Source of the DNA: Lantana camara
Taxonomy: Eukaryota > Streptophyta > Magnoliopsida > Lamiales > Verbenaceae
Assembly (NCBI GenBank): GCA_037501455.1
Contig: CM074865.1
Location: 11,044,501-11,108,500 of the forward strand
Length of the DNA: 64,000 nucleotides
Direction of reading: 5' to 3'
The position numbers and the translations under genes were made by a program. Below the pieces are notes generated by a model. It searched no databases and was not told where the DNA came from. It saw only the letters and a program-made list of their open reading frames with translations. Shown here in pieces: positions 1 to 11,311 of the stretch; the stretch's first letter is position 1, and each line of letters opens with the position of its first letter.

Positions 1-640
1 AATTCTTAGGTTACATGGTCAGTCAGCGAGGTATAGAGGCTAACCGAGAGAAGATTAAAGCAATCCTGGATATTCCCTCCCCCCGGAATGTGAGAGAGGT
101 TCAAGTGCTAGTGGGAAAGATCATTTCTTTAAACAGGTTCATCTCCCCCTCGGCAGATAGGAATTTACCTTTCTTCAAAATTTTGCGCAATGCTCGCAAC
201 TTCGCCTGGAGCGAAGAATGTGAGAAAGCTTTGCAGGACATGAAGCAATACCTCGGGAGCGCACCACTATTAACCAAGCCTAACCCAGGAGAAAACCTGT
301 TCATTTACCTTTCAGTCTCCTCAGAAGCTACGAGCGCTGTCCTCATGGCGGTACGCGAGCAAAAACATATGCCGGTATATTATTTAAGCAAAACTTTGCA
401 AGGGGCGGAGAAAAGATATATGGAGATAGAGAAGTTTGCCTTTGCGCTCGTTAATGCCTCACGAAGGCTAAGGCCTTATTCCAAGCTCATTCTATCACAT
501 TGCTCACAGACCAACCCCTCAAATAGGTGTTCGCAAAGCCGGACGTCTTAGAGAGGTTAATTAAATGGTCAATTGAACTCAGTCAATTCGACATCACTTT
601 TGAGCCTCGCACTGCGATACAGGCTCAGGTAGTGGCAGAC
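1..640 (+). pseudogene. Element A pol: RT thumb and gypsy RNase H, broken
   Basis: The reading frame from 15 encodes the RT connection region (FLGYMVSQRG-like start) followed by the Ty3-type RNase H (motifs YYLSKTLQGAEKRY, IEKFAFALV). In a full element this part tethers RT to RNase H activity that degrades the RNA template. By comparison with element B, one T is missing from a TTT run near 480, shifting the frame, and an in-frame TAG lies at 524-526 where B encodes Gln. The protein therefore cannot be made as one chain. The domain assignment is firm. Confidence 0.85.
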
Positions 641-1090
641 CTGTTGGTGGAGCGCTTCAATCTGGACGCTATGCCCTCGTTGGCAGAGGGACTGTGGCTT
701 CTGCAGACAGATGGCTCCTCGACCTCACAAGGGGGGGTAGCCGGGGTGACCCTCAGAGATCCTCACGGTGTTGAAGTTGATTACGCTATCAAACTGGCGT
801 TTCAAGTTACCAACAACGAGGCAGAATACGAGGCTCTAATACAAGGGCTTAGGATAACCCTCCAGAATGGTGCCGTTCGAGTCACTGCATATGTTGACTC
901 CCAGCTGATCGCAAGTTAAATTGATGGCACTTATAAGGCTCGAGAAGCCACTATGGTACAGTATTTGGCGAGTGCTAAGGAAGTGATCTCCAAATTCAAA
1001 GAGTTTCACTTGTTGCAGATCCCAAGAACAGAAAACGAGCGTGCGGACGCCCTTTCCAAGTTTGCATCCGCTCTGGAAGATTCCTGCGAG
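641..1090 (+). pseudogene. Element A pol: second (archaeal-type) RNase H, broken
   Basis: The frame starting at 527 runs into a second RNase H fold of the archaeal/plant type. Acidic residues of the active site are visible in the motifs LLQTDGSS (Asp), TNNEAEYEAL (Glu), AYVDSQL (Asp) and NERADALSK (Asp). Plant Tat elements are known to have gained this extra RNase H between the original one and integrase. A TAA at 917-919 interrupts it where element B encodes Gln; the frame resumes at 920 without a shift. All four acidic positions remain despite the stop. Confidence 0.85.
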
Positions 1091-2397
1091 CGTTCAGTCA
1101 CATTCCTTAGAACGGAGAAGCCGCTGATTCGCGAAGCGGGACCCTCGGGTGGGGTAAATGTAATTGATCCCTCCGAACCTTGTTGGCTCGATGACATCAT
1201 TAAGTTTCTGAGGGATGGAACCTGCCCGAGTGATAAAGTAGAAGCAAGGAAGATTAGGAGTAAAGCCCCTCGCTTCTCTCTTGACAACGATGGGCGGCTA
1301 TTTAAACGGTCTTTCCAGGGTCCACCTTTAAGATGCTTGAGACCCTCGCAGGCTAAAGAAGTGTTAGAACATGTGCATAATGGGAGTTGCAGGAACCATT
1401 CTGGCGGTCGAATTCTAGCTAAGAAAGTTTTGAGAAGCGGGTTCTACTGGCCCTCGTTACTGCATGATGCCATCAGCTATTCCAAAAGGTGTCCTAAATG
1501 CCAGTTTCATTCCAACACCCCTCAACTGCCGGCAGCCCAAATGATCCCTATTGACGTTTCGTGGCCCTTTAACCAGTGGGGCATTGACATAGTGGGACCC
1601 CTCCCAATGGCGGCCGGACAAAGGAAATTTGTGATCCTCGCTGTGGACTATTTCACCAAATGGGCCGAAGTTGAAGCTATCGCGAAGATAACGTTCAAAG
1701 TTGTGAGGGACTTCATTTGGAAGAACATCATCTGCAGATATGGTATCGCGAGGGTGCTCATCTCGGAAAATGGTTCCCAATTCATCGCCGCTGACACAAG
1801 AGATTGGTGCTACGAACTTGGGATTGAGCAACGCTTCACTTCCGTGGGCCACCCTCAGGCCAACGGTCAAGCTGAAGTGACCAACCAAACCATACTTCAG
1901 CATCTGAAAACGATGCTCGAGAGTAAAAAGGGAGAACGGGCGGAAGAACTTCAAGGAGCCCTCTGGGCGTACCGTACTACCCCAGGAGCGGCAACAGGAG
2001 AGACCCCTTACTCCCTCGTATATGGCTCCGAGGCTATGATACCTGCGGAAATTGCTCAAGAATCAGCGCGCGTTGCCTACTTCGAGCCTGCAGCCAACGA
2101 GGATAATCGGACGTTCGAATTAGATTTACTGGACGAAAGAAGAAATACTGCTTGGGCTCGGATCCATAAGTATAAGGCGACCGTAGCCCATCAGTATAAC
2201 AAGCGTGTTAAAGAGAGGACCTTCCAGCTAGGAGACTTGGTCCTCAAAAAAGTTGAAGTTTCCAAGCATGTAGGTAAGTTGGACCCTAATTGGGAAGGCC
2301 CCTTCAAAGTCATTCAGGTACCTGCTAGAGACTTTGCAAGGCGAGCGTCTCCCTAGACCGTGGAATGCATGTAACCTTAGACGGTTCTACGTGTAAA
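1091..2397 (+). pseudogene. Element A pol: integrase, degraded
   Basis: An open stretch from 953 to 2356 covers the linker and integrase. The zinc-binding HHCC region is visible (HNGSCRNHSG, then KRCPKCQFH), followed by the core: IDIVGPLP supplies the first Asp, and QAEVTNQT supplies the Glu. The second catalytic Asp is replaced by Glu (LISENGSQF; element B has DNG). The C-terminal end is wrong: 17 bp present in B are missing at 2320/2321, shifting the frame so that the last residues differ and a stop occurs at 2354-2356 instead of near 2397. The enzyme would insert cDNA into the chromosome in an active element. Confidence 0.88.
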
Positions 2398-3415
2398 CGT
2401 CAGTTTTTGTAATTGCCCACTCATGGCATCTTGTACTTTCTTTTGACAGAAAGCATAACAGTTATTATTAATTGCAAGCGTGACAGTAAGTATTTTACCA
2501 AATATTATGTCGATTATTTGCTTTTTCTTTGATTAACAGTTTGAGTACTCGATTACGCTAAAAGCCTACTCCGTGTTGAGCGTCTTCCACGTCGAACGGC
2601 TTAGTGAACAAACCATTAATTTCAAATCAACGCTATCTGTGTGTTAAGAACACTCCGCACTGAATATTCTGATGCTCATAAGCGAGTAAATCCTGAGAAT
2701 GAGCGTGTCGAAAAGGTGGGATGCTAAATGCTTAATTTACGCCAATTGGATATTCTTCACGCCAGTTCACGCTCGTAAACCCCTAACGACCCTCGCCTTC
2801 TTAGGTAAGAGTACGCTCGTAAATAGCAAACTCTGATCTAATACTTGCACGGATGCTTAAGTACGAAGCTAACATTACAGCTACGCTCGTTCTAATTCCA
2901 TACTTAGCAAATCCTACAGTTGATTTCTAAGTTCACTCAAACTACTGAAGCGTTCAGATCAGAAGTATGCATCACATATTTAAGGCCAATACTTAGGTAC
3001 CTCCCCCGGGGGTTTCTAAGTTCAAATTCGAGCCTCACTATGAATATGGCCTGGGCACCCCGTAAGGAACACCCTCGTGCCCATACATTCATCTCTCAAG
3101 CATTCTCAAATCCTAAACCTAGAATACATGACGATATGCGCCAGGGTACCCTCAAAAGAAATGCCCTCGTACGCATACACTCCCATCGCAGATATTCAAG
3201 TATCAAAGAAAACATGCATACAAACATCAAACATAAAACGACAACAGTGCTCAACAATCAAAAACGAAGGGAATCAAACATAAGCATTCAAGCAAAAAGG
3301 AAAAAGTTCGAATACACTGTGGAGAGTATGAAGATCAGATACAGTGACAAAATGTTCATAGACTGGAATGGAAATTAAACGAGCAGAATCTTAAAGCAGC
3401 AGTTGAAAGGAATCA
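2398..3415. other. Element A non-coding region between pol and the antisense gene
   Basis: About 1 kb with no credible protein. The small ORFs at 2920-3378 have no recognisable domain. The reverse complement of this stretch recurs in element B at about 13026-13890 and 21092-21232, where element C has inserted. It is rich in short GCTCG/CCCTCG words. It lies downstream of both pol (+) and the antisense gene (-), so it probably carries the 3' end of the antisense transcript. Confidence 0.6.
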
Positions 3416-6296
3416 TTAGGCTTGGCTCTCGGGTTCAGGAGGAACAGTTGAAAGAGGAACTGGGGCCAGCACTTTAGCATTTGAAGTTTGGGCATCGCCT
3501 GGATCCTCGCCGACCTGAGCGTCTAGGGTGATATCATCGTCCTCTATCTGAAGGGACTTAGGATCTATGGGATTTTCCGCCATAAACTCCCCCTGGAGCA
3601 TCATCACAAGTTCCTGATACTCCGGTTCCGCCAAACTCTCTGACGGATCCCTATCGCGAACCATGGGCTCACAGTTCTCGTCCAGGTCCATGCGCAAGCG
3701 CTCGTCGGTCCGAGCGCTCTCAGGAGCCAATCCCAGTTTCACCATCTGCCCAACAGCTTTCTAGAAGAACCACTGAGCGTTGTCGAAGCAATGAAGGTTG
3801 GCTACGAAGACAAAAGCCTTTGAGCGCACAAATTTAATCACCGCTTCCCATGCCACCTTCGTCTGCAAGCCGGCCACTTTCTCCTGCAACTCAGTGAGAG
3901 TTTTCTTGGTTGCCTCATTCTGCCTTGTACTCTCGGTCAACTGCTCGCCAAGCTCCGCGTTGGTGACCCTCAGCTGGTCACGCTCTTCCTTAAGTTTCCT
4001 GTGGCGTTCGTCAAGGGTTAAGTACGCTTCATCTGACCGCTTCAAGTCCTCCTTCAACTTGTCCTTCTCAAGGTTGGAAGCGGTCAGTTGAGCACAAACG
4101 GAGTTGTAATCCTCCTGTAACTGGCCGGGGTCAGAGATGCGCAGCAGCTTCTTGTATTTGGCCTTGTGTTTAGAATAGGCCTGCGCTCGACCCTGTAAGT
4201 TCTTCAGCCTCGGGATTACCTCTTGAAAGGCCAGAAATGAGGGTCACTTTCAGAGGTAAAAATAGAAAAGATTGATACTTCATGGAGATGTCTGAATACT
4301 TACCGTCAGGAGAGCGTGACAAGCATCATCAGCAACACGAGCGGCGTCGTGCTGGTTCCGCTTATCATGATCGCCGGAAAATTAGAGTTTACCGACGATC
4401 TCCGCAACCAAGTTGGTGATGGCTACGCTCTTCCTTAGGAGGACCGGGCCATCCTTCCTTTGCCGCTTATACCGAGCGTCCCCCCGGCATCCAATCTTCC
4501 AAAAGTCCTCTTCCTCGGAGGATGAGGTATCACTACCCTTGCTACGGTGGCCCACAACCACCTCTTTTCCTTTCCCGGAGATAGGAATGGAGTCTGGTAG
4601 CCTCTTCCTTTTCCCTTGGCGGTCAGCCCTTATCACCTAGGGAAGCAGGCCAGTTCCCCCGAGTGGTTGCGGGAATTACTGGAACTGAGGGCTATTGGCT
4701 CTGTAGGAGCAGCAGGAGGAGGGGTAGCACCGCGATCGCCCTCGAGGGTCATATCCTCGATAGGCCCGACGATATGGACTTCCCCCCCGGCCGCTCTACG
4801 ACCGCCTCTTCCACCGTCACCTCGCCCCGCTCCTCGGCGGCCACCTCTTCCCTCGGGGCGTTCGAAGGTTGGGCATGCTGTTGTTGCTGCTGCTACTGCT
4901 GGTTAGCACCCGCCCACTAAGCGCGCATCATTTGGGCAACCATTTCTGCGTCCATCCCAGCCGTCAGTATTTGAACTTCTGCAAGATTAGAGGCACGAGC
5001 GTCAGAAAGATACTATCAGAATAATAGCAAAGAAAACAAGACAATGTAAGCAAGTTAGTGGTGATATTCCTAAATGTTAAAAGAGTTAGTTCCTAGAATC
5101 TAACCATCGAGTGCCATGATTGGAGCCAAAGGGTTGGCTACCATATCCGAAGGATAAGAGAGCCCAAAGCGAAATAATATCCCCTCGTCCTTCATCAGGT
5201 CTTTAGCTTTTATCAGCTTTTTCTCGTTCCTCATTACGAGGGCCAAATTCTTTGCCCAACGCTCAAAGTCCTCATTTTTGGATCGATCCCTAACCCGGGG
5301 CCTAGCTCCATGTATCCACCACTCTCGGTGAGCTCTAAAAATCCCCCCAGGAGCCCCCACGAAGAAGTACTTCTCCTTCCAATTCTCGCCATACTACGTC
5401 GAGGGTGAATCGATCATTTTTAGCCCGGACTTAGCTTGGGCATAGTAAAACTCGTCTCTCGGAGACGAGCGGGGAGAGCGGGACACCTGGATCAGACTAT
5501 CAAAATTGGTTATTGAAGGCTCGTGACCTGTGGCCCTCATCAGCATCACGAACGCGTTTATCAACGCAATACCGTTGGGGAGGATTTGGGAAGGACTTAG
5601 CACCAAATAGTTACAAATGTCAGCAACCGGGTGCGGAATGGGAAATCTTAGACCCTTGGACAAGATTGAATCCAAGTAGACAGTCATCATCCCAAGCGGC
5701 GGTCGGTTTGCTCTATCTCCTTCCACTGGAAGACGCAATGGGTACACCTCCTCGTCCCAATAGACTTTAGACCTCAAGACCTTCAAATCTTCGAGCGTCA
5801 GAATGCTCTCTATTTCATCTGGGGACCGGTCGGTTTGGTGGGGGTTATTCTGCCTCACTCGCGTAGCAGGCTCTTTCCCTTTCCTTTGACGCTTCCTGGG
5901 AGGCTCACCCTCGGCCCGGCGCTCGGAAGGTCTTGCGCCGCCCTCGGGAGCCGCGATTGCCACCGTAATCTGGTGGTCTTGAGGCCTTACGTCACTGTTC
6001 AACACAGGAAACACTCTCTCCCCTTGTCTCTGCATCTCCATCACGTTGTTCATCTCTTCAAAGAGACCATCTACTCCTTCAGGATCACGCTCGTTCATCC
6101 CTTGAACGGCGGCATCAAGCTCTTCATCCCCAGGCTCAATCAGAGCCCAGGCTACTGGAATAGCAGTTGGAATCTCATCGCCTGGGGAGGCTCTAGCCAT
6201 TGGAACCACCATGGGCACGTTATCATGAGGGGAAGAGCTCCCAACTGACATCTCGTCTATTTCCCTCACATAAGCATCTGCGTGATTTTCCGCCAT
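3416..6296 (-). pseudogene. Element A antisense gene (Tat extra ORF), three exons, broken
   Basis: This gene lies opposite to the retrotransposon. By comparison with the copy in element B: exon 1 6296-5105, intron 4979-5104 (126 bp, GT-AG), exon 2 4978-4304, intron 4224-4303 (80 bp), exon 3 4223-3416. Exon 1 encodes an acidic N-terminus, a basic nuclear-localisation-like stretch (PPRKRQRKGKEP) and a domain resembling the Pfam family 'putative gypsy type transposon' (motifs GLRFPIPHPVADICNYL, LVLSPSQILPNG). Exon 2 is Gln/Arg/Ser-rich; exon 3 is a charged coiled coil with a short acidic tail. Breaks: TAG at 5394-5396, TAG at 4917-4919, TAA at 4382-4384, TAG at 3758-3760, and the second acceptor reads CAA instead of CAG. 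The ATG at 6296 is preferred; an upstream in-frame Met at 6395 exists. Function unknown. Confidence 0.72.
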
Positions 6297-6577
6297 ATCT
6301 GGTCTTTGTTTCTTGAAGATGAAGCTTTTTGCAAGAAGTTCAGTGGGGAAGAAGAATTCCGGAGCGAATTCAATGACAGAAAAGGGGTTCCTCACTTAAG
6401 AAATGTCAGTCACCCAACCTAAATCTAAAAGTTAGTATAGAAAATCAGAAGTTACGAGGATTTACCTAAGGATTGAAGGAAAAAACTTGCTGGAATTTGC
6501 AGAAATTCGCAGAAGGTTCTTGCCGCTTGTATGCTTGAAGAAGAATGAATGCGTGAAAGGTTTCAAGAGCCTTCTCT

Positions 6578-6595
6578 CCCCCTATTTATAGGGGC
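6578..6595 (-). promoter_or_regulatory. TATA box of the antisense gene in element A
   Basis: On the - strand this reads CCCCTATAAATAGGGG, a textbook plant TATA box, about 290 bases before the antisense ATG at 6296. It lies inside the element but outside the LTR, so it looks like a dedicated antisense promoter. The matching site in element B has one changed core base. Confidence 0.6.
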
Positions 6596-6860
6596 AATGG
6601 TTGGCATTAATTAGGGTTAGGGGATTCAAATTGCAATCATTTCCCGCCTGGGGAAGCCCACCACTTTTGGTAACCGCCTCACGTATCCCGGAGTACACGC
6701 GCCCACGCTCCCACTCAGCATTTAATGCGGACATGACCTCATTTATCCCGTTATGGAAGACAAGCGGTCACTTCTCTTGCAGAAGCTTGACCCTCGGATA
6801 TTCAAAAGTTTAAGGCTCGCTTCTCTTAAATTCTACAGTACGCTCAAGTGATACCACAGA

Positions 6861-6875
6861 ATTTGGGGGGCAAAA
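6861..6875 (+). other. Polypurine tract of element A
   Basis: A G-run followed by CAAAA (GGGGGGCAAAA) ends exactly where the LTR begins with TGATGAGACC. This is the plus-strand primer position and fixes the element as + oriented. The reverse complement is found at the same place in element B. Confidence 0.75.
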
Positions 6876-7736
6876 TGATGAGACCTAAAAACACGCTCGT
6901 ATCAGAGCCGTCCACGTGTCGCCATCTGCTAACTCAGAGATTGGACGCTCAAATTGACGGGCTCGCGGGCCAACCCAGCCCACTCGCTCATTGTCCGATA
7001 TAGGCCCATGGGCCTCGGCCAACTGTTCAGGTAAGGGGTTCAGGCTGACAAGCCTGACGCTCATGCCACGGCCCTCAGAGCCACCCTTCCCAGGGAGGCA
7101 CCCCCCGAGGGCACCTACTTTCCAGCGCTAGTGTAGTTGATTCTCATAGGTCATCTGCCCGAGGAGACTCCCTCGTACCTCCCCTCGAGCGTCACTTGGG
7201 CTCGAGTATGGCCTTCCCCTTTATAAGGCATCCGTACACCTGCAGGACCGATATGGAGCCTCCCAGCGCACGGCCCTCACCAACAACCTCTGACACAAAG
7301 GAAGGGCGCACCTCGTACCTGACACGCCGCCTGCTTTTCCGAGTCGTCTCTCTCGTGCCGTCATAGGCCGCCACGTGTTAGGGCAACACAGGTTTGGGAC
7401 CACACGGTCCAATTACCCAAACTGCCCTCACCCCTAACATATAAATAAGGGAGAACACGTGCTCTCTTGGCCAAGTCACGTTCTTCCTCAAGAAAGACAC
7501 TGCACTTTTTCTGGACTTTTCCACCGTATTTTCCCTGCATCTTCATCTCTAAACTCCCTGCATTTCACCATTCTTATTGCATTCTTACTGCATCAACTGG
7601 TGTTATCCTAGCTGGAAGAACCCACGCTCATTGGAAACCTAGATCCTGAGGCTCAAACGCCTGTGGTGGTCTTCCCTTCTTAAACAAAATCTCAAAGTGT
7701 TGATTGCATCTTAGGAATCCATATCCTGCACCATCA
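6876..7736 (+). repeat. 3' LTR of element A
   Basis: An 861-bp LTR, starting TGATGAGACC and ending CTGCACCATCA. It matches, in reverse complement, the 858-bp LTRs at 8665-9522 and 37049-37906. A TATA-like sequence (ATATAAATAAGG) at 7439-7450 probably starts the sense transcript in the intact family. Small ORFs inside it are not genes. Confidence 0.9.
7438..7450 (+). promoter_or_regulatory. LTR TATA box (element A family)
   Basis: CATATAAATAAGG lies about 560 bases into the LTR. The same motif is found in the two LTRs of element B on the other strand (TATTTATAT at 8953-8961 and 37337-37345), so it is conserved in all three LTRs seen here. Confidence 0.55.
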
Positions 7737-7841
7737 CATATATTTAAAATTTTATATTTTAAATTAATAACAAAAAGTATTTAAATAATTAATTGAAATA
7801 AGTGTATAAATATATTTAAAGACATAATATTAATAAGAAGT

Positions 7842-7905
7842 AAGTTGTCCAAGTTGGTAAGGGAGTCACCATTCTTCCTTGGAGACCCAAGTTCGAATCC
7901 CTGCA
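7842..7905 (+). repeat. tRNA-like segment, possible SINE head
   Basis: The segment has an A-box-like CCAAGTTGGTAAGG and a B-box-like GTTCGAATCCC at roughly tRNA spacing. No full cloverleaf with a paired acceptor stem is visible, so it is not a functional tRNA gene. A SINE head is the better guess, but no SINE tail was identified. Confidence 0.3.
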
Positions 7906-8039
7906 TATGCAATTATCGCGAGAATTAATTCTGGTATTGGCGTGCTCGGTTGGCTCGAGCTCGACCCGTGGCTCATCCGACATGTTGGTATGGCTCGTTC
8001 CCGAGGTGGTTCGGGTGTCACAAATGAATTTTATTATTT

Positions 8040-8377
8040 TTTTTAAATTTATTCTATTTTCGACGGCATACCGACGTAAAATTCCGTTGGAAATCCGTCG
8101 GTTAACTTAAAAATTAAATTATTTTTGTTCCTTTGGAAATCCGTTGGTTTTCCGTTGGAAAGAAATTTCGACGGAAAACCAACGAAAGATTAGTTTTCCG
8201 TTGGAATTCCATTGGAAATATATTTCCAACGGAACGGACCCGTCGGGACCCAATTCCGACGATGTATTTTCCAACGGGCGCCATCCCATCTGTTTTCCGT
8301 CTGAAATCAGTTTTTCAACCGGAAAACCGACGGGATTTTCGAAAATCCCGTCGGAATTCGGTAGTTTTTTTGTAGTG
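8040..8377 (-). mobile_element. CACTA-type transposon end with subterminal repeats
   Basis: On the - strand the sequence starts CACTACAAAAAAACTACCG at 8377 and is followed by many copies of a CCGACGG/CCGTCGG-like word in both orientations (for example CCGTTGG, CCGTCGG, CCAACGG). A CACTA terminus with subterminal repeats of this kind is typical of plant En/Spm elements. The left terminus is not recognisable (a decayed candidate lies near 8019), and no transposase is encoded, so this is a short non-autonomous or truncated copy. Confidence 0.55.
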
Positions 8378-8659
8378 ACATGTGGAGGTTGAGGCCTATC
8401 CGACAGGGAACTAATGTGTAGGCGGTGTCTTTATCAAATATTGACTCGTACCTATGAGTCCGACTCGAGCTCCATTGTCAGAGTTGTCAGACTACCCCTG
8501 GCCTACTGGACACATGGCAAGCTACGATATGCCCAGGTGGCGCGTCCGGTTTGGCCCACGTCACATTCTATTATTTGATTTTCTTTAATATAATTTATGA
8601 TTTATTTTTAATTTTCTCTTTAATGTTTCAAAATTCTCTTCATTATCATTCAAAATGTA

Positions 8660-8664
8660 AAAGT
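8660..8664. repeat. Target duplication AAAGT, left side of element B
   Basis: AAAGT directly precedes the LTR at 8665; the same five bases follow the other LTR at 37907-37911. This shows that 8665-37906 is one insertion with later elements inside it. Confidence 0.85.
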
Positions 8665-9522
8665 TGATGGTGCAGGACACGGATCTCTAAGATGTAACCA
8701 ACACTTTGAGATTTTGTTTATGAAGGGAAGACCATCACAGGTGTTTGAGCTTTAGGATCTGGGTTTCCAATGAGCGTGGGTTCTTCCAGCTAGGATAACA
8801 CCAGTTGATGCAGTGAGAATACAGTAAAAATGGTGAAATGCGAGGAATTTGAGGAAGATAAAGATGCAAGGGAATTCGGTGGAAAAGCCCAGAAAAATGC
8901 AGAGTTTCTTGTGGAAGAAGAAGACTTGGAGAAGAGAGTAAGTGTTCTCCCCTATTTATATGTTAGGGGTGAGGGCAGTTTGGCTAATTGGATCGTGTGG
9001 TCCCAAACCTGTGTTGCCCTAACACGTGGTGGCCTGTGACGGCATGAGAGCGATGGCCCTGAAAAGCAGGCGGCGTGTCAGGTACGAGGTGCGCACTACC
9101 TTTGTGTCAGAGGTTGTTGGTGAGGGTTGTGCGCTGGGAGGCGCCATAGCGGTCCTGCAGGTGTACGGATGCCTCACAAGGGGAAGGCCATACTCGAGCG
9201 CCAGTGACGCTCGAAGGGACGTACGAGGGGATCTCCCCGGGCAGATGACCTATGAGCATCAATTACACGAGCGCTGGAAAGTAGGTACCCCCGAGGGTAC
9301 CTCTCTAGGAAGGGTGACTCTGAGAGCCATGGCGTGAGCGTCAGACCTGCCAGTCTGAACCCCTTACCTGAACAGTTGGCCAAGGCCCATGGGCCTGTAT
9401 CAGACAACAAGCGAGTGGGCTGGGTTGGCCCGCGAGCCCCTCAATTCGAGCGTCCAGTCTTTGGGTCGGCAGATGGAGACACGTGGACGGCTATGATACG
9501 AGCGTAATTTTGGGTCTCATCA
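8665..9522 (-). repeat. 3' LTR of element B
   Basis: 858 bp, TGATGGTGCAGG...GGGTCTCATCA on the + strand. It has the same length as the partner LTR at 37049-37906, with scattered substitutions. The ORFs within it (8830-9039, 9026-9337) recur in the other LTR copy and are LTR sequence, not genes. Confidence 0.92.
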
Positions 9523-9537
9523 TTTTGCCCCCCAAAT
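9523..9537 (-). other. Polypurine tract of element B
   Basis: On the - strand ATTTGGGGGGCAAAA immediately precedes the LTR, identical in form to that of element A. Confidence 0.7.
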
Positions 9538-9819
9538 TCTGTAGTATCGCTTGAGCGTACTGTAGAATTTAAGATAAACGAGCTTTGAATTTTTTAATAT
9601 CCGAGGGTCAAGCTTCTGCAAGAGAAGTGACCGCTTGGCTTCCGTAACGGACACGCTCTGACATTGCAATAAATCAAGTCATGTCCGCATTAAATGCTGA
9701 GTGGGAGCGTGGACGCGTGTACTCCGGGAGACGTGAGGCGGTTGCTAAAAATGGTGGGCTTCCCAAGGCGGGAAACGATTGCATTTTGAATTTTACAGCC
9801 CTAAGTGATGTAAATCCCT

Positions 9820-9833
9820 CCCTGTAAATAGGG
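9820..9833 (+). promoter_or_regulatory. Decayed TATA box of the antisense gene in element B
   Basis: CCCTGTAAATAGGG lies about 290 bases before the antisense ATG at 10119, the same position as CCCTATAAATAGGG in element A. A single A-to-G change in the core probably weakens it. Confidence 0.45.
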
Positions 9834-11311
9834 ATCTGTAAAGCCTTTGAAACCTTTCACGCTTCCATTCTTCTTCAAGCAAAACAGCAGCAAGTGACTT
9901 CTGCAAAACTCCGTGAACTCTAGCAATCTTTTCTCTTCAAACCTTAGGTAAATCCCGGAAATTTCTAGTTTTCCTTGTACTAACCCTAGATTTAGCTTTT
10001 GCGCAAGTAATACTTTAAGTGAAGTTCCCCTTTTCTGCTATCGAATTATCTCCATCCTTCTTCTTCCTTATTGGACTTATGGGGGAAGCTTTCATCTTCA
10101 AGAATCAAGGTAATACCAATGGCGGCTAACATCGTAGATCAGGTGGCTGATGAAATAGATGAGATGTCGGTTGGGAGCTCTTCCCCCCCATAATAATGTG
10201 CCCACGGCAGTTCCAATGGTTAGAGCCTCCCTAGGCGATGAGATTCGAATTGCTATTCCAGTGGCCAGGGCTCCGATGGAGGCTGGGGACGAAGAGGTTA
10301 ATGCCGCCGTCTAAGGGATGAATGAGCGTGCTCCTAGAGGGGTGGATGATCTCTTTGAAGAGATGGACAACGTGATGGAAATGCAGAGATAAGGGGAGAG
10401 GGTGCTTCCTGTGTTGAACAGTACCGTAAGGCCTCAAGATCACCGAATCACGGTGGCAATCACGTCTCCCCAGGGCGGTGTAGGGCCCTCAGAGTGCCGG
10501 GCCAAGGGTGAGCCTCCCAGGAAGCATCAAAGGAAAGGGAAGGAACCTGCTACGCGAGCGAGGCAGAATAACCCTCATCAAATTGACCGATCCCCAGATG
10601 AGATAGAGAGCATTCTGACGCTCAAAGATTTAGCGGACTTGAGGGCCAAAGTTTATTGGGACGAGGCAGTGTTCCCCATGCGTCTTCCAGTGGAGGGAGA
10701 GAGAGCAAACCGACCGCCGATTGGGATGATGATGGTCTACTTGGATTCAGTCCTGTCTGGGGGTCTAAGGTTTCCCATTCCAAGCCCGGTTGCTGACATC
10801 TGCAACTACTTGGTGCTAAGCCCCTCTCAGATCCTCCCGAACGACATAGCTTTAATTAATACTTTTGTGATGTTGATGAAGGCCACGAGTCACGAGTCCT
10901 CCGTCAACAATTTCAATAGCCTGATCCAGGTAGCCCGCTCGCCTTGCTCATCTCCGACAGACGGGTTCTACTATGCCCAAGATAAGTCCGGGCTAGAAAT
11001 GATCGATTCACCCTCGATGTCGTATGGCGAGGACTGGAAGGAGAAGTACTTCTCCGTAGGGGCTCCTGGGGGGATTTTTAGAGCTCACCGGGAATGGTGG
11101 ATACACGGAGCCGGGCCTCGGGTTAGGGATCGATCAAAAAATGAGGATTTTGTGCGTTGGGCAAAGAATTTGGCCCTTGTAATGAGAAATGAGAAAAAAC
11201 TAATAAAAGCCAAAGATCTGATGAAGGACGAGGGGATATTATTCTTCTTTGGGCTCTCCTATCCTCCAGAAATGGTAGCCAAACCTCCGGCTCCAATCAT
11301 GGCGCTTGACG

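Larger units (their letters stand above)
1..7736 (+). mobile_element. Element A: Tat-lineage Ty3/gypsy retrotransposon, 3' part
   Basis: The window opens inside pol; the 5' LTR, gag, protease and most of RT lie outside. The order is RT thumb, gypsy RNase H, a second archaeal-type RNase H, integrase, a long region carrying an antisense gene, a polypurine tract and the 3' LTR ending at 7736. Two RNase H domains plus an extra antisense ORF are known features of the plant Tat lineage. The same family is present in opposite orientation as element B, which allows the breaks here to be seen by comparison. The left target duplication is outside the window, so the insertion cannot be checked at both ends. 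Confidence 0.9.
7737..8664. other. Spacer between elements A and B
   Basis: 928 bp outside both retrotransposons. It contains a tRNA-like segment near 7842-7905 and a CACTA-like end at about 8040-8377. The rest (8378-8664) is unremarkable, with an AT-rich end next to the element B target duplication. No gene is visible. Confidence 0.6.

Noticed and set aside
1457..2059. 200-residue ORF on the - strand
   Set aside because: It is the reverse of the integrase coding region, and a similar shadow exists in element B; no domain of its own.
7842..7905. Possible tRNA gene
   Set aside because: A- and B-box-like words are present, but no complete cloverleaf or paired acceptor stem is visible; kept only as a possible SINE head.
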